Assembly: GCA_003243275.1 (NCBI GenBank)
Contig: QFQR01000001.1
Location: 682,001 to 746,000, forward strand
Source of the DNA: Leifsonia xyli
Lineage (GTDB): Bacteria; Actinomycetota; Actinomycetes; Actinomycetales; Microbacteriaceae
DNA length: 64,000 nucleotides
Direction: 5' to 3'
Below the pieces are notes generated by a model. The model did no database searches. It had not been told where the DNA came from and saw only the letters and a program-made list of their open reading frames with translations. Positions 22,444 through 30,065 of this stretch are shown one piece after another. Positions within the stretch are counted from its first letter, which is position 1. Every line of letters begins with the position of its first letter. The position numbers were made by a program, and so were the translations under genes.

Positions 22444-22680
22444 TCAGCGCTCGTCGCCCTCCTGCCACGCCCGCCTCATGAGCGCGGACACGTCACGGTC
22501 GAGGTGATCAAGGCGCGCGTTCACCGCCTCGAATCGCGCGTCGACCGCCGCGAACTTCGCATCGACCGCCTCGAAACCGGAACGGATGACGCGGGTCAGC
22601 AGGCCGGTCGAGAGTGTGAACCCGCCGAGCATGACGCCGGCGAAGACGCCGATGAGCGTCCAGATCTGCGGTTCGTTCAC
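22444..22680 (-). CDS. Small membrane protein with coiled-coil tail
   Basis: 78 residues: one hydrophobic segment (about 7-28), then a heptad-like helix with the repeated pattern FEAVDAKFAAVDARFEAVNARLD. Topology suggests a short membrane anchor with a coiled coil on one side. GTG 22680 follows GGGAGAGGA. It converges with ybaK. Function unknown. Confidence 0.65.
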   Translation of the reverse strand: MNEPQIWTLIGVFAGVMLGGFTLSTGLLTRVIRSGFEAVDAKFAAVDARFEAVNARLDHLDRDVSALMRRAWQEGDER

Positions 22681-22730
22681 GCGTGCCGTCCTCTCCCTCG
22701 GGTGCCGATGGGAACGACACTAGCCTCGCC

Positions 22731-22761
22731 GATCCACCGCCGGGACACCAGGCGGCGGATC
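22731..22761 (-). terminator. Hairpin downstream of glgP
   Basis: GATCCACCGCC (22731-22741) pairs with GGCGGCGGATC (22751-22761) with one mismatch and a 9-nt loop, about 40 bp past the glgP stop. No T-run follows, as is usual in such GC-rich genomes. A shorter hairpin lies at 22783-22798. Confidence 0.45.
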
Positions 22762-22800
22762 TGTGCACGACTCAGAGTCTGAGCTCCTGTGGAGGAGCGG

Positions 22801-25362
22801 CTACGCGCCGGCGATCGCGACCAGGCCGAGCTCGGCATCCGAGGAGAGCAGCGGGTTGCGCGGCACGACGCGCACCGTGTAGCCGAAGGCCCCGGCACGC
22901 GCGAACCGCACCGACCCGGTGTACGCGGCGGGCTTTCCGAGGTCGTGGCTCTCGAGTTCGAGCGCCAGCTCCTGCACCTCGCTCAGCTGCTCCCCCGAGC
23001 GCGGACGCCCGTACACGAGCTCGACCGCGACATCCGCGGGGTCCAGCGAGCCGAGCTCGATGAGGGCGCGCACCCTCAGCTCCTCGCCGACGTGCGGCGA
23101 GGCGTCGACGCCGCCCGACTCGACATGCGTGACGTGCACTCCAGGCCACGCTCCGCGCACCCGCGACACCCAGGCCGCGAGCGCCCGCGCCGGGGCCAGC
23201 TCGTCGGCGGTGATCGCCGCCTCCGACCGTGCGGCGGGCAGGTACAGCCGCTCCACGTACTCGCGCACCATGCGATCCGCGGAGAGCGCGGGCGACAGGG
23301 TCGCGAGCGTGTGCCGGATGTCGCCGACCCAGGCGCTCGGCACCCCGTCGGCGCCGCGGTCGTAGAAGCGCGGCGCGATCTGGTGCTGGATGAGGTCGTA
23401 CATCGCCGCCGCCTCGAGCGCGTCGCGCTCGGCCGCATCGCCCGCCGCGTCGGCAGACGGGATGGCCCAGCCGTTGCGCTCCTCGTGGAACTCGGCCCAC
23501 CAGCCGTCGAGGATCGACAGGTTGAGCGCCCCGTTGAGCGCAGCCTTCATGCCGGAGGTGCCGCAGGCCTCGAGCGGACGCAGCGGGTTGTTGAGCCACA
23601 CATCGCAGCCCGGGTAGAGCTTCTGCGCCATGCCGATGTCGTAGTCGGGCAGGAAGACGATGCGACCGCGCACCTCGGGATCCTGCGAGAACTCGACCAG
23701 CACCTGGATGAGCCGCTTGCCCTCGTCGTCGGCCGGATGCGACTTCCCCGCGACGACGAGCTGCACGGGCCGCTCGGGATCGGTGAGCAGGGCCCGCAGT
23801 CGGGCAGGGTCCTGCAGCATGAGCGTCAGACGCTTGTAGGTGGGCACGCGGCGCGCGAAGCCGATCGTCAGCACCTCGGGAGACAGCAGCTCGCGGTACC
23901 ACGGCGGCGCCGGCACCCCCGGGTTCTGCTCCTCCCAGGCGGCCGCCATCCGCGTGCGTGCGTCGGCCACGAGCTGCGCGCGGAGACGCCCGCGAAGCTC
24001 CCAGAGCTCGGCGTCGGTCACGGCATCCGAGGTCCAGTCGCACGCCGTCGCATCGTCGGTGCCAAGCTTCGAGGCGGCGAGGGCGCGCACCTCGGAGTCG
24101 GTCCAGGTTCCCGGATGCACGCCGTTGGTGATCGAGGTGATCGGCACCTCGTCCGCGTCGAATCCGGGCCAGAGCGCGCCGAACATCCGGCGGCTCACAT
24201 CGCCGTGGAGCTTCGAGACGCCGTTGGCGCGCTGGGCGAGCCGCAACCCCATGACGGCCATGTTGAAGGTGTCCGCCGTGCCACCTGGGTAGTCCTCGGC
24301 CCCGAGGGAGAGCACGTCCTGCACATCGACCCCGGGAAGCAGATCGGTCGAGAAGTACCGCTGCACGAGCGGCGCCTCGAAGCGGTCGATGCCCGCGGGA
24401 ACCGGCGTGTGGGTCGTGAACACCGTGCCGGCACGCACCACCTCGAGCGCCTCGGCGAAGCTCAGACCGTCGCCGACGAGTTCGCGGATGCGCTCGAGGC
24501 CCAGGAAGCCCGCGTGCCCCTCGTTGGTGTGGAAGACGGTCGGCTCGGGGATGTCGGCGAGGCGCGCGTAGAGCGAGACCGCGCGTGCGCCGCCGATGCC
24601 GAGCAGCAGTTCCTGCAGCAGCCGGTGCTCCCCGCCGCCACCGTAGAGCCGGTCGGTGACCGAGCGCAGCTCCTCGGGGTTCTCCGGGATGTCGGTGTCG
24701 AGCAGCAGCAGCGGCACCCGGCCGACGGCGAGCAACCAGATGCGCGCCGTGAGGGCTTTGCCGTCGGGAAGTGCGAGCACGATCTGCGCCGCCGTGCCGT
24801 CGGGTGCCCGCAGCACGCTCATCGGCAGGCCGTCGGGGTCGAGCACGGGGTAGCTCTCGAGCTGCCAGCCCTCCCGCGAGATGCTCTGGCGGAAGTAGCC
24901 GGCACGGTAGAAGAGGCCGACACCGACGATCGGCACCCCGAGGTCGGAGGCGGACTTGAGGTGGTCGCCCGCGAGGATGCCGAGGCCGCCGGAGTACTGC
25001 GGCAGCGCGTCGGCGATGCCGAACTCGGGCGAGAAGTAGGCGATGGTCGCGGGCGCATCCGCTCCGAGGCTCTGGTACCAGCGCGGCTCGCTCAGGTAGG
25101 CGCGCTGCTCGTCGCGGAGGCCGACCGCGCGCGCCACGAAGCTCTCGTCGGCGGCCAGTTCGACGAGCCGGGCGGGCTCGACCTCCCCGAGCAGGCCGTA
25201 CGGGTCCTTGCCGAGCTGATCCCAGAGCTCCGGCGCGATGTCGCGGAACAGTGCCGCCGTGGCGCGGTGCCACGACCAGCGCAGGTTCGCGGCGAGCTCC
25301 TCGAGCGGAGCGAGCGCCTCGGGAAGAACGGTGCGGACGGTGAATCGTCGGATGGCCTTCAC
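22801..25362 (-). CDS. glgP: Alpha-glucan (glycogen) phosphorylase
   Basis: 853 residues, the short GT35 form common in actinobacteria and Thermotoga. N-terminal LAANLRWSWH, IAYFSPEFGI, LPQYSGGLGILAGDHLKSAS, FHTNEGHAGFLGLERIREL, VFTTHTPVPAGIDRF, and GTSGMKAALNG with Lys606 as the PLP Schiff-base lysine are all present. It releases glucose-1-phosphate from glycogen; GlgX removes the limit branches. GTG 25362 has TAGGGT 7 nt upstream. Confidence 0.95.
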   Translation of the reverse strand: MKAIRRFTVRTVLPEALAPLEELAANLRWSWHRATAALFRDIAPELWDQLGKDPYGLLGEVEPARLVELAADESFVARAVGLRDEQRAYLSEPRWYQSLGADAPATIAYFSPEFGIADALPQYSGGLGILAGDHLKSASDLGVPIVGVGLFYRAGYFRQSISREGWQLESYPVLDPDGLPMSVLRAPDGTAAQIVLALPDGKALTARIWLLAVGRVPLLLLDTDIPENPEELRSVTDRLYGGGGEHRLLQELLLGIGGARAVSLYARLADIPEPTVFHTNEGHAGFLGLERIRELVGDGLSFAEALEVVRAGTVFTTHTPVPAGIDRFEAPLVQRYFSTDLLPGVDVQDVLSLGAEDYPGGTADTFNMAVMGLRLAQRANGVSKLHGDVSRRMFGALWPGFDADEVPITSITNGVHPGTWTDSEVRALAASKLGTDDATACDWTSDAVTDAELWELRGRLRAQLVADARTRMAAAWEEQNPGVPAPPWYRELLSPEVLTIGFARRVPTYKRLTLMLQDPARLRALLTDPERPVQLVVAGKSHPADDEGKRLIQVLVEFSQDPEVRGRIVFLPDYDIGMAQKLYPGCDVWLNNPLRPLEACGTSGMKAALNGALNLSILDGWWAEFHEERNGWAIPSADAAGDAAERDALEAAAMYDLIQHQIAPRFYDRGADGVPSAWVGDIRHTLATLSPALSADRMVREYVERLYLPAARSEAAITADELAPARALAAWVSRVRGAWPGVHVTHVESGGVDASPHVGEELRVRALIELGSLDPADVAVELVYGRPRSGEQLSEVQELALELESHDLGKPAAYTGSVRFARAGAFGYTVRVVPRNPLLSSDAELGLVAIAGA

Positions 25363-25369
25363 CCGCTCA

Positions 25370-25375
25370 ACCCTA
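25370..25375 (-). promoter_or_regulatory. -10-like element of glgP
   Basis: Minus-strand TAGGGT, 7 nt before GTG 25362; leaderless start inferred. Confidence 0.42.
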
Positions 25376-25399
25376 GGGCCGACGGGTTACGGCCGGATG

Positions 25400-26065
25400 T
25401 CACGAAGACGGCGGCTGCTCGCCGGTCCCCTCGGCGCGCGGCGCGAACGCCGAGAGCTCCGCTTCGCGGGCGGCGCGATCCGCCTCGTCCTCGGCTTTGC
25501 GGCGCGCGCGCCGCTTCTCGAGGCGGTTGGAGACGATGAGCCACCCGCCGTAGAGGAAGAGGAATCCGGCGATGAGCGGGATGATGACGGATCGCATGTC
25601 GCCGTTGACGAGGTTGTTGACCCAGCCGATCCAGGGCACCGCGTACCAGACGGCGCCGCGCACCTGCACGGGCATCACGGGCTTCTCGTCGGCCGCGCCG
25701 TTCGCGTCGCCCTTGGTGATGAAGCTGACCTCACCGCCAGGCAGGTTCGGCTGCACGATCTCGATGACGCGGTGCGTCACGACCTCAGCCTCGCCGGAGG
25801 TGAGCTGGTAGGTGACGACGGTTCCGATCCGGATGTCCTGGGTCGCGATCGGCTTGACGATCACGAGGGTGCCCGGCGGGTAGTTCGGCTCCATCGAGCT
25901 CGTCAGGATCGTGTACGGGGTCGCCTGGGCGATCGCGGGCACCACCACCACGAGGGCGGCGATGAGCGCGACGAATCCGAGGAGCGCCCAGCTGAGGCCG
26001 AGCGCGATGTAGGAGAGCAGACCGCGCTCCTTCGGCGTGTCCCGCACCGCTCGCCGCTCACTCAC
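25400..26065 (-). CDS. sipW: SipW-type signal peptidase I
   Basis: 221 residues of the S26B (archaeal/ER, SipW) type: nucleophile Ser57 in TSSMEP, His98 in THRV replacing the bacterial lysine, and Asp120 in TKGD. Membrane helices at about 20-44 and 155-177 flank the catalytic domain; the tail is long and Arg/Glu-rich. It ends the five-gene operon and overlaps the previous gene by 4 bp (GTGA), so it most likely cleaves the alternate signal peptides of the proteins encoded upstream. It is distinct from the Ser-Lys LepB at 59873-60688. Confidence 0.88.
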   Translation of the reverse strand: MSERRAVRDTPKERGLLSYIALGLSWALLGFVALIAALVVVVPAIAQATPYTILTSSMEPNYPPGTLVIVKPIATQDIRIGTVVTYQLTSGEAEVVTHRVIEIVQPNLPGGEVSFITKGDANGAADEKPVMPVQVRGAVWYAVPWIGWVNNLVNGDMRSVIIPLIAGFLFLYGGWLIVSNRLEKRRARRKAEDEADRAAREAELSAFAPRAEGTGEQPPSS

Positions 26066-26907
26066 TGGGGGATCCTTTCACGTCGACGATCCCGGAGCCA
26101 GGCGTACACGCCCCCCAGAACGAAGGCCAGCACCCACCACGCCACGGTGAACTCCTGGAAGAAGCGGTCCGTGTTCCAGGTGGGGCCACCCGTCGCGATC
26201 CCGGAGCCCCCGCCGCTGTCGGGCAGCGGCACGGGAGTCGGCGCGGGGGTGGGGGTGGCGCTCGGAGTCTCGCCCGGAGTCGTGGTGCCGGTGCTCGTGG
26301 TGCCGGTGCTCGCGCCGCCTGCACCGGGGATCGTCACGGTGCCACCGCTCCCCCCACCCGGCGGCGCCACGGGCGCGGTGCATCCGTCCGGCGCGGCGAC
26401 ATCCGTGCTGGTGAGCGTCGCGATGATGTCGAACTCGCCGAGGGAGCGCTGGGCTTCGGTGCCGGTGAGCGTGTCCGAGAGCGCGAGCGAGACGTCGACG
26501 CGCACGATCGCGCCCGCGGACATCCCGACGCCGCGGACGAGCGTGGAGCACGGTGCGACGTCGGCGAGCTCGACCGTGGGCCCGCTGCCGACGCCGGCAT
26601 CGGCCGAGACGGAGAGAGCCGAGATGAAGACACCGTCGGTGCCGCCGACATCGCGGATCGCGACCGCGAGATTGCCCGCGGTCGAGGCCTGGTTCTTCAC
26701 CCAGAAGGAGCGGGTGATGGTGCCGCCGGGGACGATCTGCGCCCCGCCGAAGAGGTTGCCGCTGTAGGCGGAGGCGAAGGTGACCCCGTCGTGCGAGACG
26801 CCGAGCGGATCGCTCGCCGCACTCGCCGCCTGTGCGGGCGACGCCACCACTCCGAGAAGCAGAGCGAACGCCGCGGCGATGATCACGCGTCGTCGCTCGC
26901 CGCTCAT
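26062..26907 (-). CDS. Secreted, C-terminally membrane-anchored protein of the SipW operon
   Basis: 281 residues. A classical signal peptide (about 1-27, ending AQA) precedes a beta-rich domain (about 30-165, with NLFGGAQIVPGGTITRSFWVKNQ) typical of proteins that order extracellular fibres. A Pro/Thr/Gly linker (about 175-235, containing PLPDSGGG) leads to a C-terminal membrane helix and an Arg-rich tail. It sits between the alternate-signal protein genes and sipW and could be the assembly or anchoring partner, like TapA in Bacillus; that is inference. Overlaps the previous gene by ATGA. Confidence 0.7.
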   Translation of the reverse strand: MSGERRRVIIAAAFALLLGVVASPAQAASAASDPLGVSHDGVTFASAYSGNLFGGAQIVPGGTITRSFWVKNQASTAGNLAVAIRDVGGTDGVFISALSVSADAGVGSGPTVELADVAPCSTLVRGVGMSAGAIVRVDVSLALSDTLTGTEAQRSLGEFDIIATLTSTDVAAPDGCTAPVAPPGGGSGGTVTIPGAGGASTGTTSTGTTTPGETPSATPTPAPTPVPLPDSGGGSGIATGGPTWNTDRFFQEFTVAWWVLAFVLGGVYAWLRDRRRERIPQ

Positions 26908-28304
26908 GTCATGTCCGAGATCGCGCAGCTGCCTGTCGGCTGCTGGAAGAAGTTCACGCCGCGCGTCGCCGTACCCGTGCCGACCAGCGTGCCGTAGGCG
27001 TCGACGAGGTCGATGTTGTAGGTGCCGTTGCTGCCGAGATCGTTGCGGGTGAAGGTGATGACGCCGGCACCGCTCGTGTCGGTGGTCGTGGAACTGCCTG
27101 ATCCCACGAGGGTGCTCGTGCCGCCGTCGTAGAGACGGTAGGTGGTGCTGGCCGCCGCCGTGAATGTCAGCGTGTAGGTGCTGTTGCTGTAGTTGCACGA
27201 CTGGAAGGTCGGCACTCGCGACATGATGAACTGCTGAGCCGCGACGCCGCCGTTGCAGGCGGCCAGCGTGATGTCGCCCAGATTCTGCCCGGTCCCGGTG
27301 GGCGCGACCCAGCAGAGTCCGCTCGCGTCGCTGACGATCTGGAAACGGGACGTCGAGGCGTCGATCAGCTGGGGGAACCAGATCTGGTTCGTGCCGCCGG
27401 ATGCCGTGGGCGTCATGAGCGTGCCGCTCGTGCCGTCGACGAAGTTGGTGGTGTTCACACCGGTCGAGATGGTGAAGTACCCGGCGCGCCCCGACACGGC
27501 GTTGAAGCGCCATACCTGGTTGTCCGCACCCGACTTCTTGCACGCAAAAGCGATGACGCTGATCCCGGGGTTCGGGGTGCCACCGTTGACATCCGCGCAG
27601 TACTTGGGATAGCTCGAGGAGCTGAGGTTCGGGCGCAGCCAGTAGTACGCGGTCGTGCTGATCGGCACCGTCGGCGCGCTGTAGATGCTGCTCGTGGTCT
27701 GCGCGGTGGTCGCGGCCGTCGCGGTCCCCACGAAGCTCCCGATCTGGAGCTTGCCCGCAAAGGCCGGCGTCAGGGTGAGCGTGCCACCCGAGGTCGCGAC
27801 GTCTTCGCGCTTCGCGATCGTGGTGCGCACGCAGTAGCTGCGCGATTCACCGGCGGTGAACCCGCTCGCGCCGGTGAGCGCGAGGTCGAAGGAGGTGCCC
27901 CAGGTTCCGCTCGCGAGGATCGGCCCCGGGGTGGTGTTGGTGCACGGGAAGCCCGTGGTCTGCAGCCACACCTGGACCGCGAACTTGGAGCGCAGGTCGG
28001 GCGAGGTGCTCGTGGTCGCGGAGAAGGTGAGGGTCACGTCGCCGCGGGTCGTGCTCGAGGTCGAGGTCGTGTTGGCGACGGTGACGGATCCCGTGTGCTG
28101 CAGCGAGTCGTTCGTGAAGGTCTTCGCGAGCGAGGAGAAGTTCGCGGTCGTGATGGTGAGGTTCGCGGCGCCGAGTGTCGTCGTCGAGGTGGCCTGGGCG
28201 GTCCAGTAGGCCCAGCTCGCGCCCGCACCGGCGAGCAGGCTGAAGGTCACGATGCCGGCGATCAGGCCGAGCTTGCCGCGCCATCCGATGCCCCGGCCGC
28301 TCAT
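26904..28304 (-). CDS. Alternate-signal-peptide exported protein with ricin-type lectin domain
   Basis: 466 residues. The N terminus has the SipW-cognate layout: positive MSGRGIGWRGK, hydrophobic core, then AGASWAYWTA, the cleavage region of TasA/CalY-like proteins. A TasA-like beta domain (about 35-215) is followed by a ricin-type beta-trefoil (about 220-365) with QxW-like repeats QVWRF, QIWFP and QQFIM, then a further beta domain rich in Thr/Ser. The lectin suggests binding of polysaccharide in the matrix or on the cell surface. ATGA overlaps at both ends indicate coupled translation. Confidence 0.75.
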   Translation of the reverse strand: MSGRGIGWRGKLGLIAGIVTFSLLAGAGASWAYWTAQATSTTTLGAANLTITTANFSSLAKTFTNDSLQHTGSVTVANTTSTSSTTRGDVTLTFSATTSTSPDLRSKFAVQVWLQTTGFPCTNTTPGPILASGTWGTSFDLALTGASGFTAGESRSYCVRTTIAKREDVATSGGTLTLTPAFAGKLQIGSFVGTATAATTAQTTSSIYSAPTVPISTTAYYWLRPNLSSSSYPKYCADVNGGTPNPGISVIAFACKKSGADNQVWRFNAVSGRAGYFTISTGVNTTNFVDGTSGTLMTPTASGGTNQIWFPQLIDASTSRFQIVSDASGLCWVAPTGTGQNLGDITLAACNGGVAAQQFIMSRVPTFQSCNYSNSTYTLTFTAAASTTYRLYDGGTSTLVGSGSSTTTDTSGAGVITFTRNDLGSNGTYNIDLVDAYGTLVGTGTATRGVNFFQQPTGSCAISDMT

Positions 28305-28936
28305 GACGCCACCTGCGTTCCGTCGAAGGTGACGGTGTACCCGAGGGTCGTGTTCATGGTTCCGCCTGGCGCGCTGCTCGGCAGCACGACCTGAAGGCAG
28401 AAGGCGGATGCTGCTCCCGCGGCGAGCGAGCTCGCACCGTAGGCAGTCGGCGAGCTCGTGAGCGCCGCGGTCGAGAGCTGGGTGCCGCTCACCGTCGGGC
28501 AGGCACCGGGCGCGACGCGGGTCTCCCAGGCTCCATCGCTCGTGATCGAGGCCGTGACCGCGAGCGGGGTGGTGCCGGTGTTGGTGAGCGTGAGGCTCTG
28601 GTTGACGATGTCGCCCGGCAGCATCTTCTCGTAGACGGAGTCGGGGATCGTGAGCGTCGAGGTGGCCGGATCGGTGCCGCGGGTGAGCGTCAATGCGGCG
28701 TTGCCGGAGGCGATGGTGCCGCCGCTGCCGTAGCTCGCGGTGGCATTGAGGTAGGCGTAGCTCCCGCCCGCCGCGACGACCGCGGCACCGACGCCGACCG
28801 AGAGGGCGACCGCAGCCGCGAGCACGCCCCGGATGCCGGGGGCACGCAACCGACGACGCCGAGCTGAGGAGACGACGACCGGCGGGGCACTGTGGGTGCC
28901 TCGGGTGTTCCGGTTCGGGTTCATCGTTCTCATCAT
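28301..28936 (-). CDS. Alternate-signal-peptide exported protein, TasA-like
   Basis: 211 residues with a long Arg-rich N region (RRRRLRAPG), a membrane segment and GGSYAYLNATASYG, a variant of the SipW cleavage motif. The mature part is a small all-beta domain with paired Cys (ACP ... FCLQ), typical of fibre subunits. The start may be ATG 28936 or ATG 28924; no clear ribosome site distinguishes them. It follows an intra-operon hairpin and overlaps the next gene by ATGA. Confidence 0.7.
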   Translation of the reverse strand: MMRTMNPNRNTRGTHSAPPVVVSSARRRRLRAPGIRGVLAAAVALSVGVGAAVVAAGGSYAYLNATASYGSGGTIASGNAALTLTRGTDPATSTLTIPDSVYEKMLPGDIVNQSLTLTNTGTTPLAVTASITSDGAWETRVAPGACPTVSGTQLSTAALTSSPTAYGASSLAAGAASAFCLQVVLPSSAPGGTMNTTLGYTVTFDGTQVAS

Positions 28937-28990
28937 CTCGGCGTCGTATCGGGTGTCGGTTTCGTATGCGGGTTCGGATTGCAGGTGCGG

Positions 28991-29024
28991 GGTCCGGGGT
29001 GAGCCCTCCCGCTCACCCCGGACC
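28991..29024 (-). terminator. Intra-operon hairpin after the first exported-protein gene
   Basis: GGTCCGGGGTGAG (28991-29003) pairs perfectly with 29012-29024 over an 8-nt loop, starting 7 bp after the stop of the gene at 29032. It lies inside the operon, so it probably acts as a partial terminator or 3' stabiliser that raises expression of the first gene relative to the rest. Confidence 0.7.
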
Positions 29025-29031
29025 CTGGGTA

Positions 29032-29661
29032 CTACTGGGCCGCGACCTGGGTGAGGGTGATGGCACCCTGCGACAGGTTGACCGCGCCGAGCTTCGTGGT
29101 GTTGGACGTGGCGGCGCCGAACGGGAAGTCGATCGTCCAGGTGACCGTGATGGTCGACGGACCGGCCGAGGCGTTCAGCTTGTAGGTGTTGGCGGTGACG
29201 CCCGTCGCGACCACGTTGCCACCGGTCACGGAGCCGACCGAGATGGTGCTGCTGGTCGAGCCGTTGATGGCGGCGGCGAGTGCGGTATCAGCCGCAGCGG
29301 CGCTCGCACCGGCGACTCCACCGTTGGTCGAGTCGATCTTGAACCAGAGGTCCTGACCGGAGGCGGTGAGGTTGAAGGTCTGCGTGTAGACGAGACGGTT
29401 GCCCGGCACGACCTGCACGGCGGACAGCGAGGCGAGGGCCGCGGGCGCCACGACCTGCGTGCCGCTCTGGTTGTAGAAGCCCTTGGTCCAGGTGCCCGCG
29501 TTCTGGGCCACGACCGTGAGGTTGCCGGCGGTGATGACATTGCTGCCGCTGGCCGGGCCGACGTTCGCCGAGTCGTTCCAGTAGGCGAGCGATCCGGCGC
29601 CGCCCATCAGGAGGACCACGCCGGCCGCGATGGCGATCGATGCCTTGATGTTCTTGTTCAT
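29032..29661 (-). CDS. Alternate-signal-peptide exported protein (likely major fibre subunit)
   Basis: 209 residues. MNKNIKASIAIAAGVVLLMG followed by GAGSLAYWNDS is the alternate-type signal peptide recognised by SipW-like peptidases; cleavage probably falls near LAYW. The mature protein is Cys-free, Thr/Ser/Ala-rich and beta-predicted, ending GAITLTQVAAQ, resembling TasA/CalY subunits. It is the first gene of the operon, with a strong ribosome site (AAAGGAAAC) and a stabilising hairpin directly after its stop, as expected for the most abundant product. Confidence 0.78.
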   Translation of the reverse strand: MNKNIKASIAIAAGVVLLMGGAGSLAYWNDSANVGPASGSNVITAGNLTVVAQNAGTWTKGFYNQSGTQVVAPAALASLSAVQVVPGNRLVYTQTFNLTASGQDLWFKIDSTNGGVAGASAAAADTALAAAINGSTSSTISVGSVTGGNVVATGVTANTYKLNASAGPSTITVTWTIDFPFGAATSNTTKLGAVNLSQGAITLTQVAAQ

Positions 29662-29780
29662 TCCAGTTTCCTTTCGGGTGGTGCATTTCCGGCGCGCGAC
29701 GACGAACGCGGATGCGATGACGTCGGCTCGGGAGGCCTGTGGTGGGAGGCGAGCATCTGCGCTCCTATCCCCCGGAGTCC

Positions 29781-29808
29781 ACAATAGAGTCCCCCATAGG
29801 GCGGACAA
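29781..29808 (-). promoter_or_regulatory. Candidate promoter of the exported-protein operon
   Basis: On the minus strand TTGTCC (29803-29808) and TATTGT (29781-29786) are separated by 16 bp. A start near 29773 would give a leader of about 110 nt before the ATG at 29661. Confidence 0.4.
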
Positions 29809-29914
29809 AGGGGACGCGGCCGCCCCACTGCGGGGGTCGTCGAACGGATCGATGATTTCCCTGAAAACAGGCTCTGACCAGAGATTTCAATATCTTGAAC
29901 GTTCCTCGCGAGGC

Positions 29915-29940
29915 ATGTACCCCGGTATTTTTCGGGGTAC
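29915..29940. promoter_or_regulatory. Inverted repeat TGTACCCCG-N8-CGGGGTACA
   Basis: 9-bp perfect arms around GTATTTTT in the gap between divergent transcripts. It could be an operator or, read rightward or leftward, a hairpin; no gene ends here, so an operator is more likely. Confidence 0.45.
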
Positions 29941-30053
29941 ACGAACGGGCGTTCCACCCAAGGTTTGGGGGCACAAGAAACCAGGCGGTCGACCCCCGAC
30001 CGACACGAATCATCCGCAGACCGCACCGACTCGGCATCCGATGCCCGACGCGC

Positions 30054-30059
30054 TACGGT
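30054..30059 (+). promoter_or_regulatory. -10-like element of glgEB
   Basis: TACGGT, 6 nt before GTG 30066; supports this start over earlier in-frame codons. Confidence 0.38.
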
Positions 30060-30065
30060 CGGAAC

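Larger units (their letters stand above)
29662..30065. other. 404-bp divergent promoter region
   Basis: No gene is convincing. The segment is locally AT-richer (for example TTTCAATATCTTGAACG around 29884-29900), and holds the candidate promoter at 29781-29808, the palindrome at 29915-29940 and the -10 element of glgE. It separates the exported-protein operon (leftward) from glgE (rightward). Confidence 0.6.

Noticed and set aside
22789..25539. Long plus-strand open frame opposite glgP
   Set aside because: Antisense shadow; glgP has all catalytic motifs and correct length, this frame has none.
25400..26065. Redundant copy of lepB
   Set aside because: The Ser-His-Asp arrangement (TSSMEP, THRV, TKGD) marks the SipW type, not the Ser-Lys type at 59873.
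29765..30037. 90-residue minus-strand frame between the fibre operon and glgE
   Set aside because: No ribosome site, Arg/Pro-rich shadow composition, and it covers predicted promoter elements.
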